From Novacetimonas maltaceti (GTDB lineage: Bacteria; Pseudomonadota; Alphaproteobacteria; Acetobacterales; Acetobacteraceae), in NCBI RefSeq assembly GCF_002906255.1, contig NZ_POTC01000004.1, positions 1 through 64,000 of the forward strand: a DNA stretch of 64,000 bases. Direction: 5' to 3'. A program made the position numbers and the translations under genes. Under the pieces are notes generated by a model, which was not told where the DNA came from, made no database searches, and was given only the letters and a program-made list of their open reading frames with translations. This document shows positions 27,249 to 35,730 of the stretch, piece after piece. Position 1 is the stretch's first letter. The number at the start of each line of letters is the position of its first letter.

Positions 27249-28346
27249 ATGAGCGAGACAGGTTCCTCTTTTTCCGCGACACAGTCCTACACTCTGGCCA
27301 TTGATGGAATGGGTGGGGATGGTGGTCCGGAAGTCGTGGTGGCCGGACTGGCGATTGCCGCTGACCGGCATCCATCCGCCAGAATCCTTCTTATTGGCGA
27401 TGAAAAGCGGTTGCAGGCCCTTCTGGCGCAGCATCCGCGCGCGGCGGCGATCTGCACGGTCCGTCCTGCCGGTTCCGCCATTTCCATGGAAATGAAACCC
27501 ACGGCCGCATTGCGGGTGCGCGATTCCTCGCTGCGCCTGTCGATGGACGCCGTCGCCAATGGCGAGGCGATGGGCGTGGTCTCCGCCGGCAACAGCGGCG
27601 CGATGCTGGCGCTGGCCAAGATCGTGATCAAGACCCTGCCGGGCATTTCGCGTCCCGCGATGGCGGCGATCAGTCCCACGACGAAAGGGGACGTGGTCAT
27701 GCTCGACCTTGGCGCCAATGTCGCGTGCGACTGGCGCAACCTGGTCGAATTCGCGGTGATGGGCGAAGCCTTCGCCAAGGCGGTGCTGGGCCTGCCCGCG
27801 CCGACGATCGGGCTGCTCAATGTCGGGTCGGAGGAGCTCAAGGGCGACGAACGCCTGCGCCAGGCGGCCGAAGTGCTGCGTGGCAGCCCGCTTGCCCGGC
27901 AGTTCCACGGTTTCGTGGAAGGGCACGACATCACCGCAGGCACGACCGACGTGGTGGTGACGGACGGCTTTACGGGCAATGTGGCGCTCAAGACCGGCGA
28001 AGGCGCGCTCAAGATGGCCTTCACCCTGCTGCGGCAGGTGTTCAGTTCCGGCCTGCTGGGACGGATTGGCTACCTGCTGGTGCGGCCCGGCCTTGAACGC
28101 ATGAAGGAATGGCTCGACCCGCGCCGCTATAATGGCGCGGTGTTTGTCGGGCTTAACGGTGTGGTGGTGAAGTCGCATGGCGGCACCGATGCCGAAGGGT
28201 TCGCCTCGGCTGTGGATGTGGCGATCGACATGGTCACCCATGATTTCAATGCCGGTATCCGTGACCAGCTTTCCCGCATGGGAAGCCTGACGGCCAGCAG
28301 GTTCAGTAACGAAAAGGAGCCGACGCAGGCAGTTTCGGCTTCCTGA
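27249..28346 (+). CDS. plsX: Phosphate acyltransferase PlsX
   Basis: A 365-residue enzyme that converts acyl-ACP to acyl-phosphate for phospholipid synthesis. 'LAIDGMGGDGGPEVVVAGLA' at the N-terminus, 'SAGNSGAMLALAKI', 'LDLGANVACDWRNLVEFAVMG' (split) and 'VTDGFTGNVALKTGEG' are PlsX hallmarks. ATG 27249 ('MSETGSSFS') is 169 bp after rpmF and 84 bp before fabH. Confidence 0.97.
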   Translation: MSETGSSFSATQSYTLAIDGMGGDGGPEVVVAGLAIAADRHPSARILLIGDEKRLQALLAQHPRAAAICTVRPAGSAISMEMKPTAALRVRDSSLRLSMDAVANGEAMGVVSAGNSGAMLALAKIVIKTLPGISRPAMAAISPTTKGDVVMLDLGANVACDWRNLVEFAVMGEAFAKAVLGLPAPTIGLLNVGSEELKGDERLRQAAEVLRGSPLARQFHGFVEGHDITAGTTDVVVTDGFTGNVALKTGEGALKMAFTLLRQVFSSGLLGRIGYLLVRPGLERMKEWLDPRRYNGAVFVGLNGVVVKSHGGTDAEGFASAVDVAIDMVTHDFNAGIRDQLSRMGSLTASRFSNEKEPTQAVSAS

Positions 28347-28430
28347 GTCGCTGCCGTGGGCAGGGGAAGGGCCGCATCCGCAGGGTGTGGCCTGCATGCT
28401 CCTGCCCCCAACAGGTTTGGACAGACACGC

Positions 28431-29402
28431 ATGAAGGCGAGACGCTCGCTGCTGAAGGGTTTTGGCGGCTACCTGCCGGACAGAATCGTGACCAACGATG
28501 ACCTGGCCACCAGTGGGCTGGAAACCTCTGACGAGTGGATACGCGCCCGCACCGGCATCGCGCAGCGTCACCGCGCCGGGCCGGAAGATACGGCCGTCAG
28601 CATGGCGGTCGCGGCAGGCAGGCAGGCGCTTGAATACGCCAACGCCACGCCGGATGACGTGGATGCCATCATCGTCGCCACCAGCACGCCGGACCAGGCC
28701 TTTCCCTCCACCGCCGTGCGGGTGCAGGGGGAACTTGGCATGACCTCTGGCTTCGGCTTTGACGTCGCGGCGGCCTGCTCGGGGTTCATCTTTGCCCTGT
28801 CCACCGCCGATGCCCTGATCCGCAGCGGGCAGGCCCGTTCGGCACTGGTGATCGGCAGTGAAGTCTATTCACGCATTCTTGATCCTGAGGACCGTTCCAC
28901 CTTCGTCCTGTTCGGGGACGGGGCGGGCGCGGTCTTCCTGCAGGCGACGGAAGACGGGGGGGGGCAGGGCATCGTGTCCACCCACCTGCATTCCGACGGC
29001 CGTCATGGCGACCTGCTGTATGTGGATGGCGCGATCGGCCAGAAGGACAAGAGCGCGTACCTGAAGATGCAGGGCCGCGATGTCTTCCGCCATGCCGTGG
29101 CCAAGCTGTCCTCCTCCGTGGATGAGGTGCTGGAGGCCAATGGCCTGAAATATGAAGACGTGGCCTGGCTTGTGCCGCATCAGGCGAACCTGCGTATTAT
29201 TGACGGCGTCGCGCGCAAACTGCACCTGCCGCCCGAACGGGTGGTGATCACGGTGGACCGCCATGCCAATACCTCCGCCGCCTCGATTCCGCTGGCGCTG
29301 AACGAAGCCGTGCGTGACGGGCGGATTCGCAGCGGGGACCTGGTGCTGATGGAGGCGCTGGGCGGCGGGTTGACCTGGGGGGCGGCGCTGGCGCGGATCT
29401 AG
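28431..29402 (+). CDS. fabH: Beta-ketoacyl-ACP synthase III
   Basis: A 323-residue FabH that condenses acetyl-CoA with malonyl-ACP to start fatty-acid synthesis. The Cys-His-Asn triad is visible: Cys in 'DVAAACSGFIFALS', His in 'WLVPHQANLRIIDGVA' and Asn in 'DRHANTSAASIPLAL'. ATG 28431 ('MKARRSLLKGFGGYLP') is used; the frame is open back to 28356 but not conserved. Downstream ihfA follows after 101 bp. Confidence 0.97.
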   Translation: MKARRSLLKGFGGYLPDRIVTNDDLATSGLETSDEWIRARTGIAQRHRAGPEDTAVSMAVAAGRQALEYANATPDDVDAIIVATSTPDQAFPSTAVRVQGELGMTSGFGFDVAAACSGFIFALSTADALIRSGQARSALVIGSEVYSRILDPEDRSTFVLFGDGAGAVFLQATEDGGGQGIVSTHLHSDGRHGDLLYVDGAIGQKDKSAYLKMQGRDVFRHAVAKLSSSVDEVLEANGLKYEDVAWLVPHQANLRIIDGVARKLHLPPERVVITVDRHANTSAASIPLALNEAVRDGRIRSGDLVLMEALGGGLTWGAALARI

Positions 29403-29503
29403 GCTGCGCGCCCGGCCCGGATCCGGCAGCGGGGGCAAGAAAAAACACACACCTGTCAGCACATTGAATTGACGCTGACGGATGGCATGCATAACGTGAC
29501 TGC

Positions 29504-29821
29504 ATGAGCACAGTGACCCGCGCCACTCTGGCAGAACAAATTTACAGTCAGGTTGGACTTTCCCGTCATGAGTCCGCCGACATCCTTGAACACGTCCTGG
29601 AAAAAGTGGCCCATGCACTCGAAGCCGGGGACACCGTAAAGATCAGCGGATTCGGTACTTTTTCCGTCCGCAGGAAGGGGCGACGCACCGGGCGCAATCC
29701 CAAGACGGGGGTTGAGGTTCCGATCCTGCCGCGTTCCGTCCTGGTCTTCCGGCCCAGCCAACTCCTGCGGGCGCATGTGAACGGTACTGCCGGTCATATG
29801 GATGCAGGGGATGACGAATGA
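29504..29821 (+). CDS. ihfA: Integration host factor subunit alpha
   Basis: A 105-residue DNA-bending protein (IHF alpha). '[23 protein letters not shown]' (split), '[24 protein letters not shown]' (split) and the intercalating-Pro region '[11 protein letters not shown]' define the HU/IHF fold and the alpha subunit. Its stop overlaps the MerR-family gene start (ATGA), a link conserved in alphaproteobacteria. Confidence 0.96.
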   Translation: MSTVTRATLAEQIYSQVGLSRHESADILEHVLEKVAHALEAGDTVKISGFGTFSVRRKGRRTGRNPKTGVEVPILPRSVLVFRPSQLLRAHVNGTAGHMDAGDDE

Positions 29822-30840
29822 ATGTGCAAGATCCCGCGCAGGGCGTCGTGAACGCCACCACTGCCACGCCCGCGACAGCCGGGGACGCGCTGCCGATCTA
29901 TGAGGTCGCGCGTCAGCTTGGCATTGCCCAGCATGTGCTGAGGACATGGGAAAACCGCTTCCCGCAGTTGCAGCCCATCCGTGGGCCGAATGCCCGGCGT
30001 TTCTACCGGCCGGAGGATGTCCGGCTGCTGCGTCGTATCTCCGACATGCTGTATGTCCGCCACCTCTCGCTTGGGGAGGTGCAGCGCATCCTTGCCGGAA
30101 CGGAAGGGACAACGGACATTGCCGGCACAGGGGGCATGATGCCTGCCGTCCCGGCCCAGCCAGCGCAGCCCGCTCCCGCCGCACGTCCTGAGGTCGTGGA
30201 AATCACGGATGTGCAGGTCGAGGAAATCGAGACCGTCACCGTTGTCCGCCATCAGGTGGCCGCAGAACCCGCCACGCCTGATGTGCCGCAGGAAAAGGCG
30301 CATGAGACGGTGCAGGCTGATATGCCAGCATCCGCTGCGGAACCTGCGCCCGTTGCGGCCACGCCTGATGAGGGGGGGAAGGTTGTCCCCGAAGCGGCTG
30401 CCCCTGACGATGTCGCGCCCGAAACCGCAGCCGTGGCGCCATCGGCTCCGGCTCCGGCTCCGGCCGAACCGGCCGCAGCCCCGGTCGTGATTTCCCCAAC
30501 CGGGGAGGCTCCTGCCACGAGCACGCCATCGCAGGTCGAGCCAGCTCCCGTGCCGCCTGTTGCCGCCCCGGTGGAGAGCAGCGCCACGGAAACGGTGGAA
30601 GCACCGGGCACATCGGAAGCTTCAGGCGCATCGGAAGATGATGCGTCGGTTGATGCCGTGGCGGAGACGGAGCTGGCACCGGCTGCGCAGGCGGATGCGG
30701 CCGAGGGGGAAGAGCCTCCGCTCGAACAGCTGGTCATGCTGGAACTTGAACGCCTGCGGGCTGAAAACATGGTCCTGCGCGATCACCTGCGCGGCGTGCT
30801 GGTCGAACTCGAGGCCCTGCGGGAGATGGTCCCGGTCTGA
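29818..30840 (+). CDS. MerR-family regulator with long Pro/Ala-rich linker
   Basis: A 340-residue protein. Residues about 20-95 are a MerR helix-turn-helix ('[26 protein letters not shown]', split; '[21 protein letters not shown]'). Residues about 100-295 are low-complexity Pro/Ala/Glu/Val sequence predicted to be disordered. The last 40 residues form an acidic coiled coil ('[20 protein letters not shown]'). This architecture beside ihfA is known in alphaproteobacteria; the ligand and targets are not. There is no cysteine-based metal site. Terminator follows at 30867. Confidence 0.88.
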   Translation: MNVQDPAQGVVNATTATPATAGDALPIYEVARQLGIAQHVLRTWENRFPQLQPIRGPNARRFYRPEDVRLLRRISDMLYVRHLSLGEVQRILAGTEGTTDIAGTGGMMPAVPAQPAQPAPAARPEVVEITDVQVEEIETVTVVRHQVAAEPATPDVPQEKAHETVQADMPASAAEPAPVAATPDEGGKVVPEAAAPDDVAPETAAVAPSAPAPAPAEPAAAPVVISPTGEAPATSTPSQVEPAPVPPVAAPVESSATETVEAPGTSEASGASEDDASVDAVAETELAPAAQADAAEGEEPPLEQLVMLELERLRAENMVLRDHLRGVLVELEALREMVPV

Positions 30841-30866
30841 GGACGCTCCCGACGCAGGGGGAATGG

Positions 30867-30904
30867 AGGGGCAGGGACCGGGTGTTCCTGCCCCTTTGTT
30901 TTTT
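30867..30904 (+). terminator. Intrinsic terminator after the MerR-family gene
   Basis: AGGGGCAGG (30867-30875) pairs with CCTGCCCCT (30887-30895) around an 11-nt loop, followed by TTGTTTTTT. It ends the DUF177-rpmF-plsX-fabH-ihfA-merR block. Confidence 0.88.
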
Positions 30905-30940
30905 ATGTCCTTATTTTTGCGATTGAGTGCAGAAGATGGC

Positions 30941-30969
30941 TTGCAGGCACCCGGTGGGCCTGCTACACG
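30941..30969 (+). promoter_or_regulatory. Predicted promoter of tRNA-Pro
   Basis: TTGCAG (30941-30946), a 17-bp spacer and TACACG (30964-30969). Expected transcription start is near 30976, that is, at the left edge of the 12-bp inverted repeat flanking the tRNA. Confidence 0.45.
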
Positions 30970-30976
30970 ATGCGTC

Positions 30977-31078
30977 ATCGCAGACAGGCGGGCAGTAGCG
31001 CAGCCTGGTAGCGCATCAGTCTGGGGGACTGGGGGTCGTGGGTTCGAATCCCGCCTGCCCGATATCCCTGTCTGCGAT
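30977..31078 (+). repeat. 12-bp perfect inverted repeat enclosing tRNA-Pro
   Basis: ATCGCAGACAGG (30977-30988) directly abuts the tRNA 5' end; its exact complement CCTGTCTGCGAT (31067-31078) lies 4 nt after the discriminator base. Pairing would extend the acceptor stem by 12 bp with a small 3' bulge. AAAAAC follows. No function is established. Confidence 0.85.
30989..31062 (+). tRNA. tRNA-Pro (anticodon GGG)
   Basis: A 74-nt cloverleaf. Acceptor stem CGGGCAG pairs with CTGCCCG (31055-31061), discriminator A at 31062, no encoded CCA. D-arm 'GCGCAGCCTGGTAGCGC', anticodon stem TCAGT/ACTGG with loop CTGGGGG (31021-31027; anticodon GGG at 31023-31025), and T-loop 'GGTTCGAATCC'. It decodes CCC and CCU. 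Confidence 0.95.
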
Positions 31079-31240
31079 AAAAACTTTCCTGAAAATATGA
31101 AAACTGCCTGTGCACCCCAACCGGGGCGTGCGTATTCGTGCCTGCAGGGAATACCCTGCGGAAGGCACCGTCCTTTCAGGCCGGAACGCGGCCCCCCGGA
31201 CCGGTTGCGATCAGGAGAGGCGCCGTTTCCCGATGCGTCT

Positions 31241-32380
31241 TCAATCGCGCACGCGCGTCCAGTTCCGCCACAGCATATGCAGCACGGCCATGATGGCGGG
31301 CCCCATGAACAGGCCCAGCAGGTTCCAGCTTTCCGCCCCGCCCAGGATGCCCGTCAGCACCCACAGGAACGGCAGTTGCGTCGAACCGCCGATCAGGGCC
31401 GGACGCACGAGGTGGTCGGCCAGGAAAATCACCGCAAGCCCGACCAGCATGATGACAATCGCGATGACGGCGCTGCCCTTGACCAGCAGCAGCGTGGACA
31501 CGATGCCGATCGCGATCACGGCGCAGAACGGGATCATGGCGGCCACGGCCGTCACGACCCCGAACAGGAACGCATGTGGCGCCCCGGCGATCAGGTAGGC
31601 AACGCCCATCACCACGCCTTCGCCCATGCCCACCAGCACCAGTCCCGCCACCGTGCCATGGATGGAGGCGATGATCTGCAGAGCGATCCGCTCCCCCCGC
31701 TTGCCAAAGGCGCGACGCGACACGACAAGGCACTGGCGGATGACGCTGTCGCCGTCCTTGAGCAGGAAAAACAGCGTCAGGATGGAAAAGATGAACAGGA
31801 TGCCCCGGTGCGCCAGTTGGCTGCCGACCTGCTGCGTCATCTTGACGCTCTGCCCGATGCGCAATGATCCCAGCAGGGCGGAAAAATCATCCGGGTCCTG
31901 CAGGTGGCTTTCCCACCATGCCCGCAGGGTCTGCGCGCCAAGCGGCAGGTGGTCGATCCATTGCGGCACCGGCATGCCAGACTGTCGCGCATTGTTCAGA
32001 AGGTGCAGCACCCCTTCCGCATCGCGCGCGGCCTCCAGCCCGAACAGGGTGACGGGCACAAGGAAGATCAGTGCAATCCCCAGCGTGAAGGCGGCAGGCA
32101 GCAGCAACTGGTGTGTCGCGGCGTGCCATCGCGTGCGCGCCCGGACATAGAGCGGCCATGACGCGATGGCGAAGATGCCGCCCCAGATCAGCGACGGCAG
32201 GAAGCCACGGACCGTGTACAACGCCATGGCGACGAAAAACAGCGCCAGCAGGCCGCGTGCGACCCGCTGCGCGCGCTGCGTCTCCCGAAAGGAGCGGAAT
32301 GTCCGCAGCGATTGCCTGTTTTCGTCAAGACCGGGTTCCGGGACATGGGACTCGGCGCCAGCGTTCTTGTGGTCCGGCAT
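31241..32380 (-). CDS. AI-2E-family transporter (PerM-like permease)
   Basis: A 379-residue polytopic membrane protein of the AI-2E/UPF0118 family. A charged N-terminal region of about 50 residues is followed by paired membrane segments ('GLLALFFVAMALYTVRGFL', 'LIWGGIFAIASWPLY'), a soluble middle part, and a cluster of C-terminal segments with 'GEGVVMGVAYLIAGAPHAFL' and 'IPFCAVIAIGIVSTLLL'. Members export small solutes or ions; the substrate is unknown. Start set at ATG 32380, which has AAGGA 8 nt upstream; the frame opens at 32470. Confidence 0.88.
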   Translation of the reverse strand: MPDHKNAGAESHVPEPGLDENRQSLRTFRSFRETQRAQRVARGLLALFFVAMALYTVRGFLPSLIWGGIFAIASWPLYVRARTRWHAATHQLLLPAAFTLGIALIFLVPVTLFGLEAARDAEGVLHLLNNARQSGMPVPQWIDHLPLGAQTLRAWWESHLQDPDDFSALLGSLRIGQSVKMTQQVGSQLAHRGILFIFSILTLFFLLKDGDSVIRQCLVVSRRAFGKRGERIALQIIASIHGTVAGLVLVGMGEGVVMGVAYLIAGAPHAFLFGVVTAVAAMIPFCAVIAIGIVSTLLLVKGSAVIAIVIMLVGLAVIFLADHLVRPALIGGSTQLPFLWVLTGILGGAESWNLLGLFMGPAIMAVLHMLWRNWTRVRD

Positions 32381-32435
32381 GGTCATCCTTGTGATGGGAC
32401 GCGCCCGGGGCGGGCGGTGGTGCGGTGGTTCGGGA

Positions 32436-34529
32436 TCAGGCGGTTTCAACGGCCCAGATGGCAAAGGCATGTATCAGGGCCGCATCGCGCAGGGAATCGA
32501 AACGACCCGTCGCACCCCGATGTCCCGCCTCCATATTGGTGCGTAACATGACCGGGCGCGATGACCGCGTGTTTTCACGCAGCCGCGCCACCCATTTCGC
32601 GGGCTCCCAGTAGGTGACGCGCGGGTCCGTCAGCCCTCCCATCGCCAGGATGGCGGGATAGGCGCGCGGCCGCACCTGCTCATACGCGGCATAGCTTTCG
32701 ATCAGGTCATAGGCCGCCACGTCTTCCAGCGGGTTGCCCCATTCGGGCCATTCCGGCGGCGTCAGCGGCAGGGAGGCGTCCGACATGGTGTTGAGTTCAT
32801 CGACAAACGGCACGACCGCGACAATCCCCGCGAACAGGTCGGGCCGCATGTTCGCGATCGCCCCCATGACCATCCCCCCGGCGGAGCGTCCGTCGGCCAC
32901 GATTCGCCCCGCCGTGCCAAACCCCTGCGCGACCAGGTGCTCGGCGCAGGCGATGAAATCGGTGAAGCTGTTGGGCTTGTTCTTGCCACGTCCGCCAAGG
33001 AACCAGTTCCAGCCCTTTTCCGAACCGCCACGCACATGGGCGATGGCGTAAAACCACCCCCGGTCCACAAGGCTGAGCACACGGGTGGAGAAATCGGGCT
33101 CGATCGCATGCCCGTAGGAGCCATACCCGTAAAGCAGCAGCGGCGCGGAGCCATCGCACGGCGCGTCATGGCGGCCCAGCACGGTGACGGGCACTTCCTG
33201 CCCATCGGGCGCACGCGCCATCAGTCGCCAGCAGCGGTAGTCGGCGGGATTGTGGCCGGAGGGGACATCCTGCTGCTTGAGCAGGTCATGCGTGCGCCGC
33301 GCCATGTCATAGGCGAACCACTGCCGGGGCGTCGTGGGCGACTGGTAGATGTAGCGCAGTTTCACCGTGTCATATTCATATCCCCCCGAAAGGGAGAGGT
33401 CATAGGCGGCCTCACGCGGGGCGAGGGCATGGCGCTCCCCGCTGCGGGACTGCATGATGATGCGGCAGTTGGCGTTGTGGCGTTCGCGCCAGACCAGCCA
33501 GTCGGCGAAGGTCTGGCATTCGGTGATGTAGTGGCCGGGTTCGTGCGCCACCAGTTCGCGCCAGTTCGCGCGGGCGGGGGCGTCCTGCGGGGCAAGTTTC
33601 AGCGTGAAATCCACCGCGCCGTCGGCATTGGTCAGCACGACGAAATCCGTGCCCCAGTGATGCAGTCCGTACATCACGCCGCTGCTGCGCGCCTCCACGC
33701 AGGCCGGGGCGGCATCGGGGGTTGCGGCGGGGATCAGCCAGGATTCGGACGTGTCATGATTGCCTGCCGTGATGATGATCCACTGGCCCGAACGCGTGGC
33801 CTCCACCCCGACGAAGAAACCGGCGTCCTTTTCCTCATAGACAAGGATGTCCGTATCGGTCCCGACCTCGCGGCGATAGACGCGGGCGGGACGGCCATGG
33901 TCATCGCGCCAGATCCAGAACAGGTGGCGGCTGTCGGGGGCGAAGGTGAACGCGCCGCTGCAGTTGTCGATCGGTGCGCCCAGTGGCTCCCCGGTCGCGA
34001 TGTCATTGACCCGCACGCGATAGATCTCGGACCCCTGCGTGTCCTCGGCATAGGCGAAAAGCCTGTGGTCGGGGCTGTGGGTCGCGGCGGCAACGGCGAA
34101 ATAGTCGTGGGTGGCCGCACGGGCGTTCATGTCGAGCAGTACCTGCTCGTCCTGCGGGGCATCGGTGCGGTGGCGGGCATAGACCGGATACTGCGCGCCG
34201 CTGTCATAGCGGGTGTAGTACGACCACGGCCCGTGCGGCAGGGGCGGGTAGGATTCCACTTCCTGCATCCGGCCCTTCATTTCCGCGACCAGGGCGGCCT
34301 GCAGGTCCTGCGTGCCGGACAGGATTTCGGCGGTATAGGCGTTTTCCGCCCGCAGGTGATCCGCAATGTCCCCGCGCAGGAGGGCGGGATCGCGCAGGAC
34401 CTCCTGCCAGTTCTCGTCCTTCATCCACGCATACTCGTCATGCCGCACGCGGCCAAGCTGCTCTATGCGGTGGGGAACCTTGCGCGCGACGGGGGGCTTT
34501 GGCTGGGGGCGGGTCGTGGACGTCGTCAT
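32436..34529 (-). CDS. S9-family prolyl oligopeptidase (oligopeptidase B-like)
   Basis: A 697-residue serine peptidase: a seven-blade beta-propeller in the N-terminal half and an alpha/beta-hydrolase C-terminal half. The catalytic Ser is in 'DGRSAGGMVMGAI', the Asp in 'GGLTDPRVTYWEPAKW' and the His in 'NMEAGHRGATGRFD'. 'YGSYGHAIEPDFS' and 'HVRGGSEKGWNWF' are typical of oligopeptidase B, which cuts after Lys/Arg in short peptides. ATG 34529 has AAGGA 9 nt upstream. Together with the M3 peptidase and OPT carrier it fits peptide utilisation. Confidence 0.93.
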   Translation of the reverse strand: MTTSTTRPQPKPPVARKVPHRIEQLGRVRHDEYAWMKDENWQEVLRDPALLRGDIADHLRAENAYTAEILSGTQDLQAALVAEMKGRMQEVESYPPLPHGPWSYYTRYDSGAQYPVYARHRTDAPQDEQVLLDMNARAATHDYFAVAAATHSPDHRLFAYAEDTQGSEIYRVRVNDIATGEPLGAPIDNCSGAFTFAPDSRHLFWIWRDDHGRPARVYRREVGTDTDILVYEEKDAGFFVGVEATRSGQWIIITAGNHDTSESWLIPAATPDAAPACVEARSSGVMYGLHHWGTDFVVLTNADGAVDFTLKLAPQDAPARANWRELVAHEPGHYITECQTFADWLVWRERHNANCRIIMQSRSGERHALAPREAAYDLSLSGGYEYDTVKLRYIYQSPTTPRQWFAYDMARRTHDLLKQQDVPSGHNPADYRCWRLMARAPDGQEVPVTVLGRHDAPCDGSAPLLLYGYGSYGHAIEPDFSTRVLSLVDRGWFYAIAHVRGGSEKGWNWFLGGRGKNKPNSFTDFIACAEHLVAQGFGTAGRIVADGRSAGGMVMGAIANMRPDLFAGIVAVVPFVDELNTMSDASLPLTPPEWPEWGNPLEDVAAYDLIESYAAYEQVRPRAYPAILAMGGLTDPRVTYWEPAKWVARLRENTRSSRPVMLRTNMEAGHRGATGRFDSLRDAALIHAFAIWAVETA

Positions 34530-34685
34530 GGGCATCGGTCCTTCATGTCGGTGGCGGGGGCAGGCCCCGGCGGGTTGCCCGCCATGGCGGCATGTCCCGC
34601 GTGGAATGGCAACAGGGAATGGCGGCCAGAAAAGGCGGGGGGCGGGTGCGGCAGGGGCATCCGCCATCCACCGCCCGGCATGCCC

Positions 34686-35555
34686 TCAGCCCCGTGCCGG
34701 GGTGGCGGGCGCGGCAAAGAACCGCCAGCCATCAAGTCCGGCACGCAGGCGCTGCCCCTCGGCCGTGGTCGCGTCGATCAGTCCCGTGCGCAGGAACAGG
34801 TCGATCAGTACAAGGTTGACGTTGAATTTGAAGGCATCGGTGTCGCGCACCAGCCGGAATGCCTCGGACAGGGGGATGAGGGAGAATTCCTCCACCTCCC
34901 CGTCGGCGGGGCGGGGGATGAATTCTTCGGGCAGGACGATCTCGAAACAGTGCAGGATGTCGCGGCGCAGCCCTTCCGGCCGGTCGAGGGCATAACGGAT
35001 GTTCACCGTGGGCGTTGCGTGCGCCAGCAGTTCAGCCGGCAGGCTGGCTTCCTCCGCCGCTTCCTTCAGCAGCGCCTGCGCCGGCGTGTGCCCCGCCGGG
35101 ATCCCGCCCGCCACAAGGTGGTCGAGCTTGCCGGGGTCGAGCCGCTTGGTCATGGACCGGCGCGCGATCCACAGGTGCAGCCCGTCCGCGCGCCGCACCA
35201 GTCCGTTGAGGTGCACGCCCTGCGCCATCAGCCCGAACAGCGGCAGCGCGCCCCGGTCGATCCGCGCGACCGGCGGGGCATCGACATCGGTGCGGACATC
35301 GAACAGTTCATGGTGGGAGCGATAGACGCCCTGCCGGGCCATGTCCTGTGCAATCTGTTCCAGCCGTGACGGGTCGGACAGTGTCACCACGCCATCCGCA
35401 TCGGTCATGCCGTGTTCGCGCAGGACGGGCACCAGTTCGGGCATGACCCACCCGGCGGGCGCCGCGCCAAGGTGGAACGCCAGCCGCCGTCCCGGCAGGG
35501 TGGCGGTGTTGCATGCGGCGATATGGCGGAAAAAGGGATTCAGGTCGGTGGACAT
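34686..35555 (-). CDS. Nudix hydrolase with N-terminal DUF4743 domain
   Basis: A 289-residue protein. The N-terminal third (about 1-125) is the DUF4743-type domain found in thiamine-pyrophosphokinase-related Nudix proteins; the Nudix part holds 'LDHLVAGGIPAGHTPAQALLKEAAEEASLP' (split; about 155-185), which matches the Nudix box GX5EX7REUXEEXGU except that the usual first E and the R are replaced by His/Thr-region and K residues. The EAAEEA metal-binding core is kept. Substrate unknown; a nucleotide diphosphate derivative is likely from the family. Confidence 0.87.
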   Translation of the reverse strand: MSTDLNPFFRHIAACNTATLPGRRLAFHLGAAPAGWVMPELVPVLREHGMTDADGVVTLSDPSRLEQIAQDMARQGVYRSHHELFDVRTDVDAPPVARIDRGALPLFGLMAQGVHLNGLVRRADGLHLWIARRSMTKRLDPGKLDHLVAGGIPAGHTPAQALLKEAAEEASLPAELLAHATPTVNIRYALDRPEGLRRDILHCFEIVLPEEFIPRPADGEVEEFSLIPLSEAFRLVRDTDAFKFNVNLVLIDLFLRTGLIDATTAEGQRLRAGLDGWRFFAAPATPARG

Positions 35556-35730
35556 GGAACCATCATTTCATATTGGGGCTTCGTTGCCATAACGGCTGGT
35601 CCGGGGGCTGACAATCCTTTGCACGGGCCGCGGCTTCCGTGCCGCGCCGGCATGGGCGCCCGTCCGGGCGGCATGAAACCGGCATGGAATATGGCTTGCA
35701 AATCGGTGGGGGCGTGTCACATCCGAAGGC

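Noticed and set aside
32937-35369. Plus-strand open frame of about 810 codons opposite oligopeptidase B and the Nudix gene
   Set aside because: Shadow of two well-supported minus-strand genes; composition atypical and no motifs.
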